A program made the position numbers and the translations under genes. From Halobacteriales archaeon SW_5_68_122 (lineage in GTDB: Archaea; Halobacteriota; Halobacteria; Halobacteriales; Haloarculaceae): 18,490 nucleotides of DNA. Under the pieces are notes generated by a model. That model was not told where the DNA came from, searched no databases, and saw only the letters and a list, made by a program, of their open reading frames with translations. The DNA is taken from positions 916 through 19,405 of the forward strand of contig PXSL01000086.1 in assembly GCA_003022815.1 (NCBI GenBank), read 5' to 3'. Of this stretch, positions 6,332 through 15,063 are shown piece after piece. Within the stretch, counting starts at the first letter, position 1. The number at the start of each line of letters is the position of its first letter.

Positions 6332-7411
6332 GTGCGCGTCTTGAACCATCTTGAACTCGAAGGCCGTCTCCGGCGGAGCGGCATCGGCACCTCGGTTCGC
6401 CATCAGCGGGCGGCGCTGGCCGACACCGACGTCCAGCTCCTCACCTCGCCGTGGAGCGGCGGGAGCCTCCCGAAGGCCGCCGCAAAGCGGGCCGTCGGCG
6501 ACTCCCTCTTCGCGTCGTACGACCTCGCGCACTGCAACCTCATCGGCCCGGAGTCGGTCGCCGTCGCCCGTCACGCGAAGCGCAACGGGATTCCGCTGGT
6601 GCTCCACGCCCACGTCACCCGCGAGGACTTCGCCGAGAGCTTCCGGGGGTCGACAGCCGTCGCGCCCGCCCTGGGACGGTACCTCCGGTGGTTCTACTCG
6701 CAGGCCGACCTCGTGCTGTGCCCGAGCGAGTACACCCGGGACGTGCTGGAGTCGTATCCGGTCGACGCGCCGATCCGGCCGGTCACTAACGGTGTCGACA
6801 TCGCCGCGCTCGAGGGATTCGAGTCGCTACAAGAGGGGTACCGCCGCCGGTACGACCTCGGGGGGATGGTGGTGTTTGCCGTCGGCAACGTGTTTGAGCG
6901 GAAGGGGCTGTCGACGTTCTGCCGGCTCGCCGAGGAGACCGACCACGAGTTCGTCTGGTTCGGCCCCTACGACACGGGCCTACAGGCCTCGAAGGCGGTC
7001 CGGCGGTGGGTCGGGAACCCGCCCGACAACGTCACTTTCACGGGCTGGGTCGAGGACATTCGGGGCGCATACGGCGCCGGCGACGTGTATCTGTTCCCGA
7101 CCAAGAACGAAAACCAGGGCATCGCGGTGCTGGAGGCGATGGCCTGCGGGAAGGCGGTCGTGTTGCGTGATATCCCCGTTTTCGAGGAGTTCTACACCGA
7201 CGGCGCCGACTGCCTGAAGTGCGAGACGTTCGCGGAGTTCCGCGAAGCGCTGGCGCGGCTGGCGGCCGACCCGGAGCTCCGGGACCGTCTCGGCGCGAGC
7301 GCCCGCGAGACCGCCCGCGAACACGGTCTCCACCGGGTTGCCGAGGAGCTGCAGGTGGCCTACGCGGAAGCGCGGCGACTGTCCCCGAGTGAGAAACCCA
7401 CAACGGATTAA
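6332..7411 (+). CDS. GT4-family glycosyltransferase
   Basis: A 359-residue GT-B enzyme of family GT4. The C-terminal nucleotide-sugar domain has the EX7E motif at E260-E268 (ENQGIAVLE), then AMACGKAVV. PSEYTRDVLESYPVDAP and TNGVD in the middle mark the domain linker. GTG at 6332 is chosen over the ATG at 6305 because the product then begins MRVLNHLELE, as family members do, and because the TATA box at 6299-6306 lies the right distance upstream. The acceptor is not evident; haloarchaeal GT4 enzymes act on glycolipids, S-layer N-glycans and exopolysaccharides. A second GT4 gene follows 24 nt downstream. Intact. Confidence 0.88.
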   Translation: MRVLNHLELEGRLRRSGIGTSVRHQRAALADTDVQLLTSPWSGGSLPKAAAKRAVGDSLFASYDLAHCNLIGPESVAVARHAKRNGIPLVLHAHVTREDFAESFRGSTAVAPALGRYLRWFYSQADLVLCPSEYTRDVLESYPVDAPIRPVTNGVDIAALEGFESLQEGYRRRYDLGGMVVFAVGNVFERKGLSTFCRLAEETDHEFVWFGPYDTGLQASKAVRRWVGNPPDNVTFTGWVEDIRGAYGAGDVYLFPTKNENQGIAVLEAMACGKAVVLRDIPVFEEFYTDGADCLKCETFAEFREALARLAADPELRDRLGASARETAREHGLHRVAEELQVAYAEARRLSPSEKPTTD

Positions 7412-7414
7412 TCC
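7406..7414 (+). promoter_or_regulatory. Possible internal promoter for the second glycosyltransferase
   Basis: GATTAATCC overlaps the stop of the first glycosyltransferase and is centred 26 nt upstream of the ATG at 7436. No Shine-Dalgarno sequence precedes that ATG. Independent leaderless transcription is possible alongside readthrough. Confidence 0.35.
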
Positions 7415-7435
7415 CCGGTGGTCGAACCTCGCGGC

Positions 7436-8533
7436 ATGCAGACCGTTTCGGTGTTCACCGACACCTACCTCCCGACGGTCAACGGGGTGACCTACACGGT
7501 CCGGACTTGGCGGGACCGCTGGGAGCGCCGCGACGGTCTGATGCCGGTCGTCTATCCGGACGACGACGAGTACGACCCCGGCACCCGGGAGTTTCCCGTC
7601 TCCAGCGTCGCCTTCCCGTTCTACCCGGGGTTCCGGTTCGGCCGGCCGGGGATTCCCGACGGCGTTCGGGAGCTGTCGCCCGACGTGATTCACGCGCACA
7701 CGCCGTTTACGCTCGGGCTGTCGGCCCGACGCCTCGCTCGCGAGGCCGGCCTGCCGCTCGTTGCTTCCTACCACACGCCTGCCCGGGAGTACGCGGGCTA
7801 CATAAGCAACAGTTTCGCCGGCGCCATCAGCCGGGTCGCCGACCGCTACGAGCGGTGGTTCTTCGGAGAGGCCGACGCCGTCGTCGTCCCCTCGGAGACG
7901 GCCGCAGACCGGGTGGCAACCGACGGGACGCCCACTTACGTCATCTCCAACGGTGTCGACACCGAGCGGTTCGCGCCGGCCGACCCGGAGGCGGTCGCGG
8001 CCTTCCGGGACCGCCACGGCCTCCCGGCAGGGCCGCTCGTCGGCTACACCGGCAGACACGGCTACGAGAAGTGCCTCGAGGACCTGCTGGCGGCGTCGGT
8101 CGGCCTCAACGCCACTGTAGTGCTGGCCGGCGACGGCCCCGCGCGGCCGGAACTGCGGCGCCGGGCGGCCGCCCGCGACGACATCGTCTTCCTCGGGTTT
8201 CTCGATCGGAAGGAACTGGCGAGCTTCTACTCGGCGCTGGACGTCTTCGCGTTCCCAAGCCCCATCGAGACCCAGGGACTGGTCGCGCTGGAGGCCATCG
8301 CCTGCGGGACGCCCGTCGTCGGCGTCGACAGCGGCGCGCTCTCGGAGTCCGTCGTCAACGGCGAGACGGGCTATCACTTCCCGCGGGACGACGTCGGGGC
8401 GTTCCGGGCGGCGATGCAGCGGGCGCTCGCGGAACGGGCGGCGCTGTCGGAGCGGTGTCTGGCGATCCGCCCCGAATTGAGCGTCGAGCGGTCCATCGAG
8501 CGACTCGCGGCCGTCTACGACGACCTCTGCTAG
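7436..8533 (+). CDS. GT4-family glycosyltransferase (diacylglycerol glucosyltransferase-like)
   Basis: A 365-residue GT-B protein. N-terminal [12 protein letters not shown] is the glycine-rich acceptor loop of the GT4 group that includes diacylglycerol and phosphatidylinositol glycosyltransferases. [27 protein letters not shown] and YTGRHGYEK follow in the usual order. The EX7E motif is E278-E286 (ETQGLVALE). ATG at 7436 is preferred to the GTG at 7418 because the family starts directly with the strand before FTDTYLP. A lipid acceptor is likely by family, the sugar unknown. Its TAG shares two bases with the stop of the convergent ribL gene. Confidence 0.88.
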   Translation: MQTVSVFTDTYLPTVNGVTYTVRTWRDRWERRDGLMPVVYPDDDEYDPGTREFPVSSVAFPFYPGFRFGRPGIPDGVRELSPDVIHAHTPFTLGLSARRLAREAGLPLVASYHTPAREYAGYISNSFAGAISRVADRYERWFFGEADAVVVPSETAADRVATDGTPTYVISNGVDTERFAPADPEAVAAFRDRHGLPAGPLVGYTGRHGYEKCLEDLLAASVGLNATVVLAGDGPARPELRRRAAARDDIVFLGFLDRKELASFYSALDVFAFPSPIETQGLVALEAIACGTPVVGVDSGALSESVVNGETGYHFPRDDVGAFRAAMQRALAERAALSERCLAIRPELSVERSIERLAAVYDDLC

Positions 8534-8958
8534 CAGCGCCGCTCGCAGACCTGCTCGATGATGCGGCCCGTCGAGAGCAACTCGCCGTCGCCGTCGCCGT
8601 CGCGGGCCGACGCCCGGGCGACCGCACAGTCGATGCCCTCCTCCTCGAGCATCGCCGAGAGGGCGCCTTCGTCGTGGTGCTGGTCGTGGCCCAGCACGAT
8701 GACGTCAGGGTCGATGTCCCGGATGGGGACGAAGAAGTCCTCGGTGTGGCCCAGCCGGGCCTCGTCGACGGCCTCGAGTGCGGCTACCATCTCGCGGCGC
8801 TGGCGGTCGGGGACAATTGGCTCGGGCTTGTGGGTAACGTTGGCCGAGCGGGCGACGATGACGTGCAGTTCCCCGGCCATGTCGGCGGCCTCCTCGAGGT
8901 AGTGCAGGTGCCCGGGGTGGAGCAGGTCGAACGTCCCCTGTGCGACGGCGCGTCTCAT
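8530..8958 (-). CDS. ribL: FAD synthase RibL (archaeal FMN adenylyltransferase)
   Basis: A 142-residue cytidylyltransferase-like enzyme. [10 protein letters not shown] (8-17) carries the HxGH signature and LLSTGRI (127-133) corresponds to the family's ISST loop. The archaeal RibL group transfers AMP from ATP (or CMP from CTP) to FMN to make FAD. Two cysteines near the end (C138, C142) recall the C-terminal cysteines reported to matter in the methanogen enzyme. The start is the ATG at 8956-8958, one base after the stop of the JAMM gene, so the two are cotranscribed. The stop codons of this gene and the opposing glycosyltransferase overlap within CTAG at 8530-8533. Intact. Confidence 0.9.
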   Translation of the reverse strand: MRRAVAQGTFDLLHPGHLHYLEEAADMAGELHVIVARSANVTHKPEPIVPDRQRREMVAALEAVDEARLGHTEDFFVPIRDIDPDVIVLGHDQHHDEGALSAMLEEEGIDCAVARASARDGDGDGELLSTGRIIEQVCERRC

Positions 8959-8959
8959 C

Positions 8960-9352
8960 TCAGCGGAGCTCCCGGTCGATGTCTTCCTGGGTGAAGTCGA
9001 AGAATCCCTCGTCGGACAGCTCGACGTCCAGCACGTCGAGCTCCGTCGGCTCGCCCTCGGTGTCGAATGCCTGCCAGTCGTCGCGGCCGTACGGCGCCCC
9101 GACGATGATGTGGACGTCGCCGCGGGAGAACGTCGCCAGGTTCGTGCCCGGCGCGATGAGCACGTCGGTGATGACGGTCCCGTCGCGGTCGAGGCCGAGC
9201 TTTCGGGCGTCCTCGCCCCGCAGCTGGCCCATATACTCGTCGGGGTGGGTGTCCTCGGAGGCCTGCAGCGCAAACTGGAGGGCATCGTCGGCGATGCCGA
9301 GTATCTCGCCCGACCTGAATAGCGAGGGCGTCAGCGACCCGAGCAATCCCAT
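8960..9352 (-). pseudogene. JAMM/MPN-domain protein lacking its metal-binding block
   Basis: A 130-residue ORF matching the haloarchaeal JAMM family beside ribL (HvJAMM2-like). The N-terminal part with conserved glutamate E39 ([19 protein letters not shown]) and the C-terminal part ([13 protein letters not shown] and the [10 protein letters not shown] tail) are well kept. Between T70 and N71 (about 9143) the family normally has some 40 residues including SATV, VGSVHSHPNG and the PSDAD element, which supply the two zinc histidines and the aspartate. All are missing in frame, so the product cannot be a JAMM isopeptidase. The start ATG at 9350-9352 has a TATA-like box 27 nt upstream. It is either a real decayed gene or an assembly deletion; I favour the latter. 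Confidence 0.8.
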
Positions 9353-9374
9353 GCCCGGAAATCGGGTTGCCCGA

Positions 9375-9384
9375 CAACTAAGGG
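9375..9384 (-). promoter_or_regulatory. TATA-like box of the JAMM-ribL operon
   Basis: CCCTTAGTTG on the minus strand is centred about 27 nt upstream of the ATG at 9352. It fits a leaderless transcript. Confidence 0.4.
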
Positions 9385-9495
9385 TTCCGGTGACGGCCTC
9401 TGTCGCGGTCGTCGCGTCCGCGCCCGGCGAGGCCAGCGGTCGGAGGTTTGCACGGAGACGGCGGCCCGCGGGGTGCTCGTGGCCGGACAACAACA

Positions 9496-9504
9496 CTCTT
9501 AACC
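9496..9504 (+). promoter_or_regulatory. TATA-like box of the DHH/RecJ-like gene
   Basis: CTCTTAACC is centred 28 nt upstream of the ATG at 9528. Together with the minus-strand box at 9375-9384 it makes this 175-base gap a divergent promoter region. Confidence 0.45.
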
Positions 9505-9527
9505 GCGGTCGGGGCCGACGTTCGACA

Positions 9528-11336
9528 ATGACGCAGTCTACCGCCGGCGACGCCGGCAGCGCCACCGACGACGGGGTGGTCTACGAACTCGGTCCCCAGT
9601 GTACGCTCGAGGACGTCGAGGAGGGCGGCCGGTATCTCGCTACAGTCAACGGTACGGTCGAGTACGGGGTCTTCGTCGACCTCTCGGAGCACGTTTCCGG
9701 ACTCGTCCACGAGTCAAACCTGCAAACGGACCCGTCGGTCGGCGACGAACTGGTCGTCCGACTCGTCGAAATTCGCGAGAACGACGACGTCGGCTTCGAG
9801 GAGGTCGACACCGACCCCGAGGCGGTCGACGCTGTCGAGGTCGCCCGCGGCAACCGGGCCGCAGTGAGTGACCTCGCCGACCGCGTCGGCGACACCGTCC
9901 ACCTCGAGGGCGACGTCGTCCAGATAAAGCAGACCGCCGGCCCGACGGTCTTCTCGGTCCGGGACGGCACCGGCGTCGTTCCCTGTGCGGCCTTCGAGGA
10001 GGCGGGTGTCCGCGCCTATCCCGAAATCGACCTCGACGACGTCGTCCGCGTGACCAGCACCGTCGAAACCCGCGAGGACGCCGTCCAGCTCGAGGTCGAG
10101 AAGCTGGTCCGCCTCGACGGCGAAGCCGAGGCCGAGGTCCGCGAGCGGGTCGATGCCGCGCTCGAGGAGCGGGCGGAACCGGCCGACGTCGACCCGCTCA
10201 TCGAGTGGCCGGCCTTCGAGAAGCTGCCGGTCCAGCACGCCCTGGAGAACTTTATCGCCGAGGTCCACGAGGACCCCGAGGCGCCGCGGCACCTGTTCAA
10301 GCGGCTCCCCTCGAAGGCGCCGTTCTACGAGATGGAGGACGTCACGCGCGACCTCAACTTCGCGCTGGAGGACTGCGAACGGCACGGCCAGCGGCTGCCG
10401 CTGCTGTTCATGGTCGACAACGGCTCGACCCGGGAGGACGTCCCGGCCTACCGCGCGCTCGACCAGTACGACGTCCCCATCCTCGTCGTCGACCACCACC
10501 ACCCCGATCCCGAGGCGGTCGACTCATACGTCGAGGAGCACGTCAACCCCTACCTCCACGGCGAGGACTACCGGGTTACGACCGGGATGATGTGCGTCGA
10601 GCTGGCGCGGATGATTGATCCCTCCATCACCAACGATCTCAAGCACGTGCCGGCGGTGGCCGGCCTGTCGGACCGCTCGAAGGCCGACGCCATGGACGAG
10701 TACCTCGCGCTGGCGGAGGCGGCCGGCTACACCGAGGCCGACCTGCAGGACATCGGCGAGGCGCTGGACTATGCGGCCCACTGGCTGCGCTACCAGTCCG
10801 GCGACAGCCTCATCGACGACGTGCTCAACGTCGACTGCGACGACCCCGAACGACACGAGGAACTGGTCGAGTTCCTCTCGACGCGGGCCCGCCGGGACGT
10901 CGACGAACAACTGGGCGACGCCGAACCCCACGTCGACCACGAGCGACTCGACAACGACGCCCACCTCTACCGGCTGGACGTCGAAAACCACGCCCGCCGG
11001 TTCACCTACCCCGCGCCGGGCAAGACGACGGGCGAACTCCACGACAGGAAGGTCGAGGAGACGGGCGACCCCGTCATCACCATCGGCTACGGCCCCGACT
11101 TCGCCGTCCTCCGATCGGACGGTGTCCGCCTGGATATCCCGAACATGGTCGAGGAGCTACAGGACGAACTCCCGGGCGCGGGCGTCTCCGGCGGTGGCCA
11201 CCTCGTCGTCGGCTCCATCAAGTTCGTCTCCGGGGTGCGGGAGCCGGTCATCGACGCCCTGGTCGAGAAAATGGCCGACGCGGAGCTCGACGAGGCGCTC
11301 CGCAGCACGCTCGTCCGCGACGGCGGCAACGAGTAA
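9528..11336 (+). pseudogene. S1/OB-fold DHH RecJ-like phosphoesterase lacking motif I
   Basis: The ORF encodes 602 residues: an S1 domain at about 28-82, an OB fold at 120-195, a DHH domain from about 225, and DHHA1 ending with GGGH at 556-558. Motif II (VDNGS, D297) and motif III (VDHHHPD, D322-H324) are present. Between L233 and P234 (near 10229) related haloarchaeal proteins have some 35-40 residues containing the HHADGDGMC motif I, whose His and Asp residues bind the catalytic metals. The block is missing in frame. The rest closely follows the family, apparently the RecJ3-type protein near the JAMM gene in Haloferax. As written it should be catalytically dead, despite the long ORF. A single-gene deletion or assembly error is the likely cause. 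Confidence 0.8.
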
Positions 11337-11340
11337 CCGG

Positions 11341-12941
11341 TCACGGCTGCCACCCCACCGTCCCCTCGCGGCCGCCGAACTCGATTCCGCGAGCCACCAG
11401 TGCCGCCGCCGCGAGCGCGACGGCCGCCCCGCCGAGAAGCGCCGTCGGTAGCGGCCGCTCCTCCGTTCCGCCCCAGTCGTCGTCGAACACCGACGCGTAG
11501 TAGTCGGCGGCCCCGCCGCCCTCAAGAGCGACGACCACCTCCCTGTTTTCGGTCTGCGGCGTCCGGCCCCAGTTGAGGCTGCCGACCAGCGCCGTCCCGT
11601 CGACGACGACGCCCTTGGCGTGGATCTTCTCGTAGCCGTCGGGGTCGTCGACGCGGGCCTCAAGGTCCCAGCCCTCGCTGTCGGCGCGGCGCCCGAGCCA
11701 GCCGGCGAGTTCGGCGTTCTCGGCGGCGACGTAGTGGGCGTCCGGAAGGAGGACCCGAACGGTGACGCCGCGATCGGCCACCCGCAGGACGGCCCGGAGC
11801 AGGCGATTGTCCCGGCCGTCGATTGTCATCTGCTGAACGAGGACCCGGTCGTCGGCCGCGTCGATGCGCTCGACGACGGCGTCGGCGGCGTTGTCCGGCG
11901 CGACGAGGACCGACGCCGACGAGACGGAGACGTCCTGCGGTTCGTGCCGAGTCTCGAACTCTCCGAGGGCTGGTTCGGCGTGCTCGAAGGTCCGACCCTC
12001 GCGGTAGGTCCGCCAGGGTGTGGCGGCCCGCCAAGAGTGGTCAGCGTCGTGCAGCGAGGCCAGCGAGTCGGCGGCCGCGGCGTCCTCGAGGACGACCCCC
12101 CAGCCGCGGCTCGACATCCCGCCGGTGCCCGCGGGCTTGAAGTTCTCCGTCAGCACCAGCGCCCGGTCGTCGACGACGGCGTACTTCGGGTGGTGGTGGG
12201 CGTACCGGGCGTACGGCCCGGTCAGGAGCCGGACCTCGACGCCGGCCTCGGCCAGGCGGTCGAGGATGCGCGCTTGCCGGTCAGTCATCCCGCCGACCGG
12301 CGACCCGTCGAGCAGCACCCGGACCGTCGCGCCGCGGTCGTGGGCGGCCACGAGGGCATCTGCGACCCGCTCGGAGGTGAGGGTGTAACCTGCGAGCAGG
12401 AGGCGGTCGTCGGCCTGCCGGAGCGTCTCGACGGTCCGGTCGGGGGCGTCCGGGAGGACGAAAGCGGTCGCTGGGCCGCCGTTCGTCCGGACGGGGTCCC
12501 TGTCGGTCGCCCCGAGTGGGTGCCAGCCGCCGCGGGAAGCGTTCCAGACCGACGCCTCGGGGGCGCTCCGGTAGCGGGTCGCGTCGACCGTATCGTCGCC
12601 GCGACGGAGCCACAACCGCTCGCCGCCGTTGGCAAGCTGGAGTCGTCCCGTCAGCTCGACCACGGGGCGGTCCGTCAGTTCCGCTACCGTCTCGGGGTCC
12701 GTCGACATCGCGATTGTCCCCGACAGCGTCCGGTTCGGGAGCCGCGCGACGGTCTTGCCGTCCGTCAGCGTCCAGTTCGTCCCGTTCGTCGCACGCGGGA
12801 ACCGAACGACGACGAACTCGCCGGGGTCGCCGCGGGCGACGGGGTCCGGGTAAACGGCGACCAACTCGGCGTCCGACGTGGCGTTCTGGCAACGCTGGCG
12901 ACAAGGAGGACGAACAGCGCGGCGACCGGGCGGGACCTCAC
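11341..12941 (-). pseudogene. Secreted phospholipase D-like protein, frameshifted after the signal peptide
   Basis: The body (12885 down to 11341) encodes a PLD-family protein with two HKD motifs: HPKYAVVD near 12190-12169 and HAKGVVVD near 11622-11599, each followed by ENF or SLNW. The C-terminus has a membrane segment (LLGGAAVALAAAALVA) and a short positive tail, as for a surface-anchored enzyme. A signal peptide, MRSRPVAALFVLLVASVA from GTG at 12939-12941, lies in a different frame, joined near 12885-12895. Promoter spacing supports that GTG: AAAAAGGG on plus at 12968-12975 gives a TATA-like box about 29 nt upstream. A deletion or indel thus separates signal and body. An uninterrupted ORF upstream to 13128 exists but has no family-like N-terminus. 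The substrate is unknown. Confidence 0.75.
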
Positions 12942-12965
12942 GCGCCGTGCTGGTCCCGTCTTGGT

Positions 12966-12976
12966 ACAAAAAGGGT
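12966..12976 (-). promoter_or_regulatory. TATA-like box of the PLD gene next to the MITE
   Basis: CCCTTTTTGTA on the minus strand is centred about 29 nt upstream of the GTG at 12941. The MITE target duplication begins at 12983, so the insertion sits directly upstream of this promoter, where the BRE or activator sites would be. Confidence 0.4.
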
Positions 12977-12990
12977 CGGACGTGTGGAGC

Positions 12991-13113
12991 GGTAGTGTTC
13001 AGATAAGCGATGGCCAGCCGAACACACCCCACCGGGTGGGAATAAAATGTGCCGGGCTTTCGAAACCCTCCCTGCCGCCACTCCAACTCCGCGTCTCTTC
13101 TCTGAACACTACC
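12991..13113. mobile_element. 123-bp MITE with IS6-like inverted repeats
   Basis: GGTAGTGTTCAGA (12991-13003) and TCTGAACACTACC (13101-13113) are exact 13-bp inverted repeats; similarity continues imperfectly to about 20 bp. They are flanked by TGTGGAGC (12983-12990) and TGTGGAAC (13114-13121), an 8-bp target duplication with one mismatch. There is no room for a transposase. Ends starting GGTAGTGTTCAGA and 8-bp duplications fit haloarchaeal IS6-family elements, and ATGGCC at 13011 lies where such a transposase gene would start, so this may be an internally deleted IS6. The family is assigned from memory. The element lies between the membrane-protein gene and the PLD promoter. Confidence 0.8.
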
Positions 13114-13147
13114 TGTGGAACGAACCACCCGCCCGCGGCCGGCGGAA

Positions 13148-13501
13148 TCAGCCTTCGCCGGTCGTGGGGCGTGCTCCAGCCCGGCGTCGCCGGACGGCGC
13201 CTTCGAGCCCGCCCGCCAGCAACGCGAGCGTGAACACCGCGACCCACCCGACGAGGTAGATGCCCAGAGGCGATATCAGGTCCGCCTGCCTCGGGTCTCC
13301 GGCGGCCTCGAACCAGAGCGCGGCACCGAACGGGCCGAACACCACGACGGCGGGCGAAATCAGCCCCCATCGGTCGTACGCGTAGGCCGGAGCGGCGCCG
13401 AGTAGGAACACGCCCGGATACATCGCACCGAAGAGCAACTGCGCGTCCGCGACCACAAGAAAGACGAGTCCGGAGGTCGCTGCAAAGGCTACTCGTCGCA
13501 C
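13148..13501 (-). CDS. Small four-helix membrane protein, unknown function
   Basis: The product has 117 residues from GTG at 13499-13501 and begins MRRVAFAATSGLVFLVV. Four hydrophobic segments are visible (VAFAATSGLVFLVVADAQ; MYPGVFLLGAAPAYAY; LISPAVVVFGPFGAALWF; LGIYLVGWVAVFTLALLAGG), followed by a basic tail. The longer reading from ATG at 13534 is rejected because its first codons are themselves the TATA box (13523-13531), which lies 26 nt upstream of the GTG. I do not recognise the family beyond a haloarchaeal membrane protein. The MITE is inserted about 34 bp after its stop. Confidence 0.65.
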   Translation of the reverse strand: MRRVAFAATSGLVFLVVADAQLLFGAMYPGVFLLGAAPAYAYDRWGLISPAVVVFGPFGAALWFEAAGDPRQADLISPLGIYLVGWVAVFTLALLAGGLEGAVRRRRAGARPTTGEG

Positions 13502-13522
13502 GCGTCGGTCCACGCAGGAGGG

Positions 13523-13531
13523 ATATAAATA
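13523..13531 (-). promoter_or_regulatory. TATA box of the small membrane-protein gene
   Basis: TATTTATAT on the minus strand is a near-consensus box centred at 13527. It overlaps an in-frame ATG and forces the start downstream to the GTG at 13501. Confidence 0.6.
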
Positions 13532-13610
13532 CATGTCGTAGAGAATGGAAACGAACGCCGCGAGTCGCAGCGTCAGAAGCGGAACGGCACTGTGTCCGGA
13601 CCGTCGGCGG

Positions 13611-14888
13611 TCAGGCGGCGGTCGCGTCGCGGGCCTTCTCGGCCTCGACCTGGACCGTGTAGGCGCGGTCGTCGTCGTACTCGGCGGCGGCCTCCAGCGC
13701 CCGCTCGGTGCCGACCTGGACCAGTGCCCACGCGGCCGACGCGCGGACCTCGGTGGCCTCGGACTCGTCGCCGAGGACGTCCGCGAGCGGGTCGATGGCC
13801 CGGGTGTCGCCGATGAGCCCCAGCGCGCGGGCGGCGACCGACCGGACGACCGGCTGGTCGTCGGCCAGGGCGTTGGCGACGGCCTGGGTCGCCTCCTTGC
13901 TGCCGATTTCGCCCAGCGCCCGCAGGGTCACCTTCTGGAGCGGCGGGTTGCCGCCGTCGACGAACTCGACGAGCGTGTCGACGGCCCGCTCGTCACCGAT
14001 CTTGCCCAGCACCGCTATCTCCGGACGGTTGCGTTTCTGGGCGGCCTCGTGCATCGGCTCGAAGGCCTCCTCGGGGGCGAGCCGTCGGAGCGCGTCGATG
14101 CAGTTCTCCTGCATGAACTCCGACTCGAGGTTCTCCAGGGCGAGCAGGATGCGCTCGGGGTCGTTTTCGGCCTCGGCGATGCGGACGACGTTCAACTCCG
14201 GCGGGAAGTCCTTCCGGTTGTCGCCGGTGATGCGGTCGTAGAAGCCCTGGACCCGGAGCTGTTCGACGACGGTGAGGTCGCTCCACTCCTCGGCGGCCCC
14301 GAGGGCGTCCTGCAGTTCCTCGGCGGCCGACAGCAGCGCGTCGATGGTGTCGGCGTCCTCGTCGGCATCCAGGTCGGCATCGACGGCCGCCTCGCCGACG
14401 TCTTCGAGGACCGCCGCGTGGTTCGACAGGCCGTCACCGGCGGCGGCGAACTCCCCGTCGAGTTCCTCCCGGGCGATGTCGAGAAACGTCGAGATTGCCG
14501 CCCGGACGTCTGGCTCGCCGTCCTCGGTCCAGCGAGTGTCTTCGACTGTCGAGGCGGCCGTCGCCAGCGTCTCCTCGACGTCCTCGGCGTATGGCCCGCG
14601 GGCGGCATCGAGGTCCTCGCGCAGGTCCTCGACCCGGGACTCCAGCTCCTCTGTGGGGTCCGGCTCGTCCTCGTCATCGGGCTCCTTGAGGTCCGCGTCC
14701 TCGAGGTCGGACTTGGCGGCGTCGAGGGTGGCCTCCACGTCGTCGAGGTCTGCCTCGGTCTCGGCGTCCGCCAGGGCCGCCTCGGCGTCGTCGAGCCGCT
14801 CGCCCAGCGACTCGGCGGTCACCTCCGTCGCGGGCACACCTCCGGCGTCCTCGGGCGCGTCTGCGCTCTTGTCGTCCCCGTCGCTCAT
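13611..14888 (-). CDS. HEAT-repeat protein with acidic helical N-terminal half
   Basis: A 425-residue cytoplasmic protein. Residues 22-115 are acidic and helical with likely coiled coil (ESLGERLDDAEAAL; ELESRVEDLREDL), then a linker region. From about 255 to 400 come HEAT/PBS-lyase-like repeats, with clear units at ALRALGEIGSKEATQAV, AARALGLIGDTRAIDPL and AAWALVQVGTERALEAA. Such repeats form a helical solenoid for protein binding; no catalytic residues are seen. It resembles a conserved haloarchaeal HEAT protein of similar length and appears complete. The start is the ATG at 14886-14888. No operon partner is close. The function is unknown; a scaffolding or assembly role is inference. Confidence 0.85.
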   Translation of the reverse strand: MSDGDDKSADAPEDAGGVPATEVTAESLGERLDDAEAALADAETEADLDDVEATLDAAKSDLEDADLKEPDDEDEPDPTEELESRVEDLREDLDAARGPYAEDVEETLATAASTVEDTRWTEDGEPDVRAAISTFLDIAREELDGEFAAAGDGLSNHAAVLEDVGEAAVDADLDADEDADTIDALLSAAEELQDALGAAEEWSDLTVVEQLRVQGFYDRITGDNRKDFPPELNVVRIAEAENDPERILLALENLESEFMQENCIDALRRLAPEEAFEPMHEAAQKRNRPEIAVLGKIGDERAVDTLVEFVDGGNPPLQKVTLRALGEIGSKEATQAVANALADDQPVVRSVAARALGLIGDTRAIDPLADVLGDESEATEVRASAAWALVQVGTERALEAAAEYDDDRAYTVQVEAEKARDATAA

Positions 14889-15063
14889 GTGACATTATCC
14901 GGCAGAACGGGCCAAGAGCGTTTCCCTTCTGGCCGGCGTCACCCCCGACTGCCGTCCGGCCGTCGTCGCGTCGGCGCTCTCCGGGTCCGCGGACCGGCCC
15001 GTGGGTCGACCACAGTAATCGGTACCGAGGGCTCATAACCGACAGTGTGACTCACAGCAGTCA

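Noticed and set aside
11620..13233. A 537-residue plus-strand ORF across the PLD gene and the MITE.
   Set aside because: It is an antisense shadow. The opposite strand has both HKD motifs, and this frame crosses a mobile element.
13545..15038. A 497-residue plus-strand ORF antisense to the HEAT gene.
   Set aside because: It is an antisense shadow caused by high GC. The minus strand encodes recognisable HEAT repeats and the plus frame has no family-like motif.
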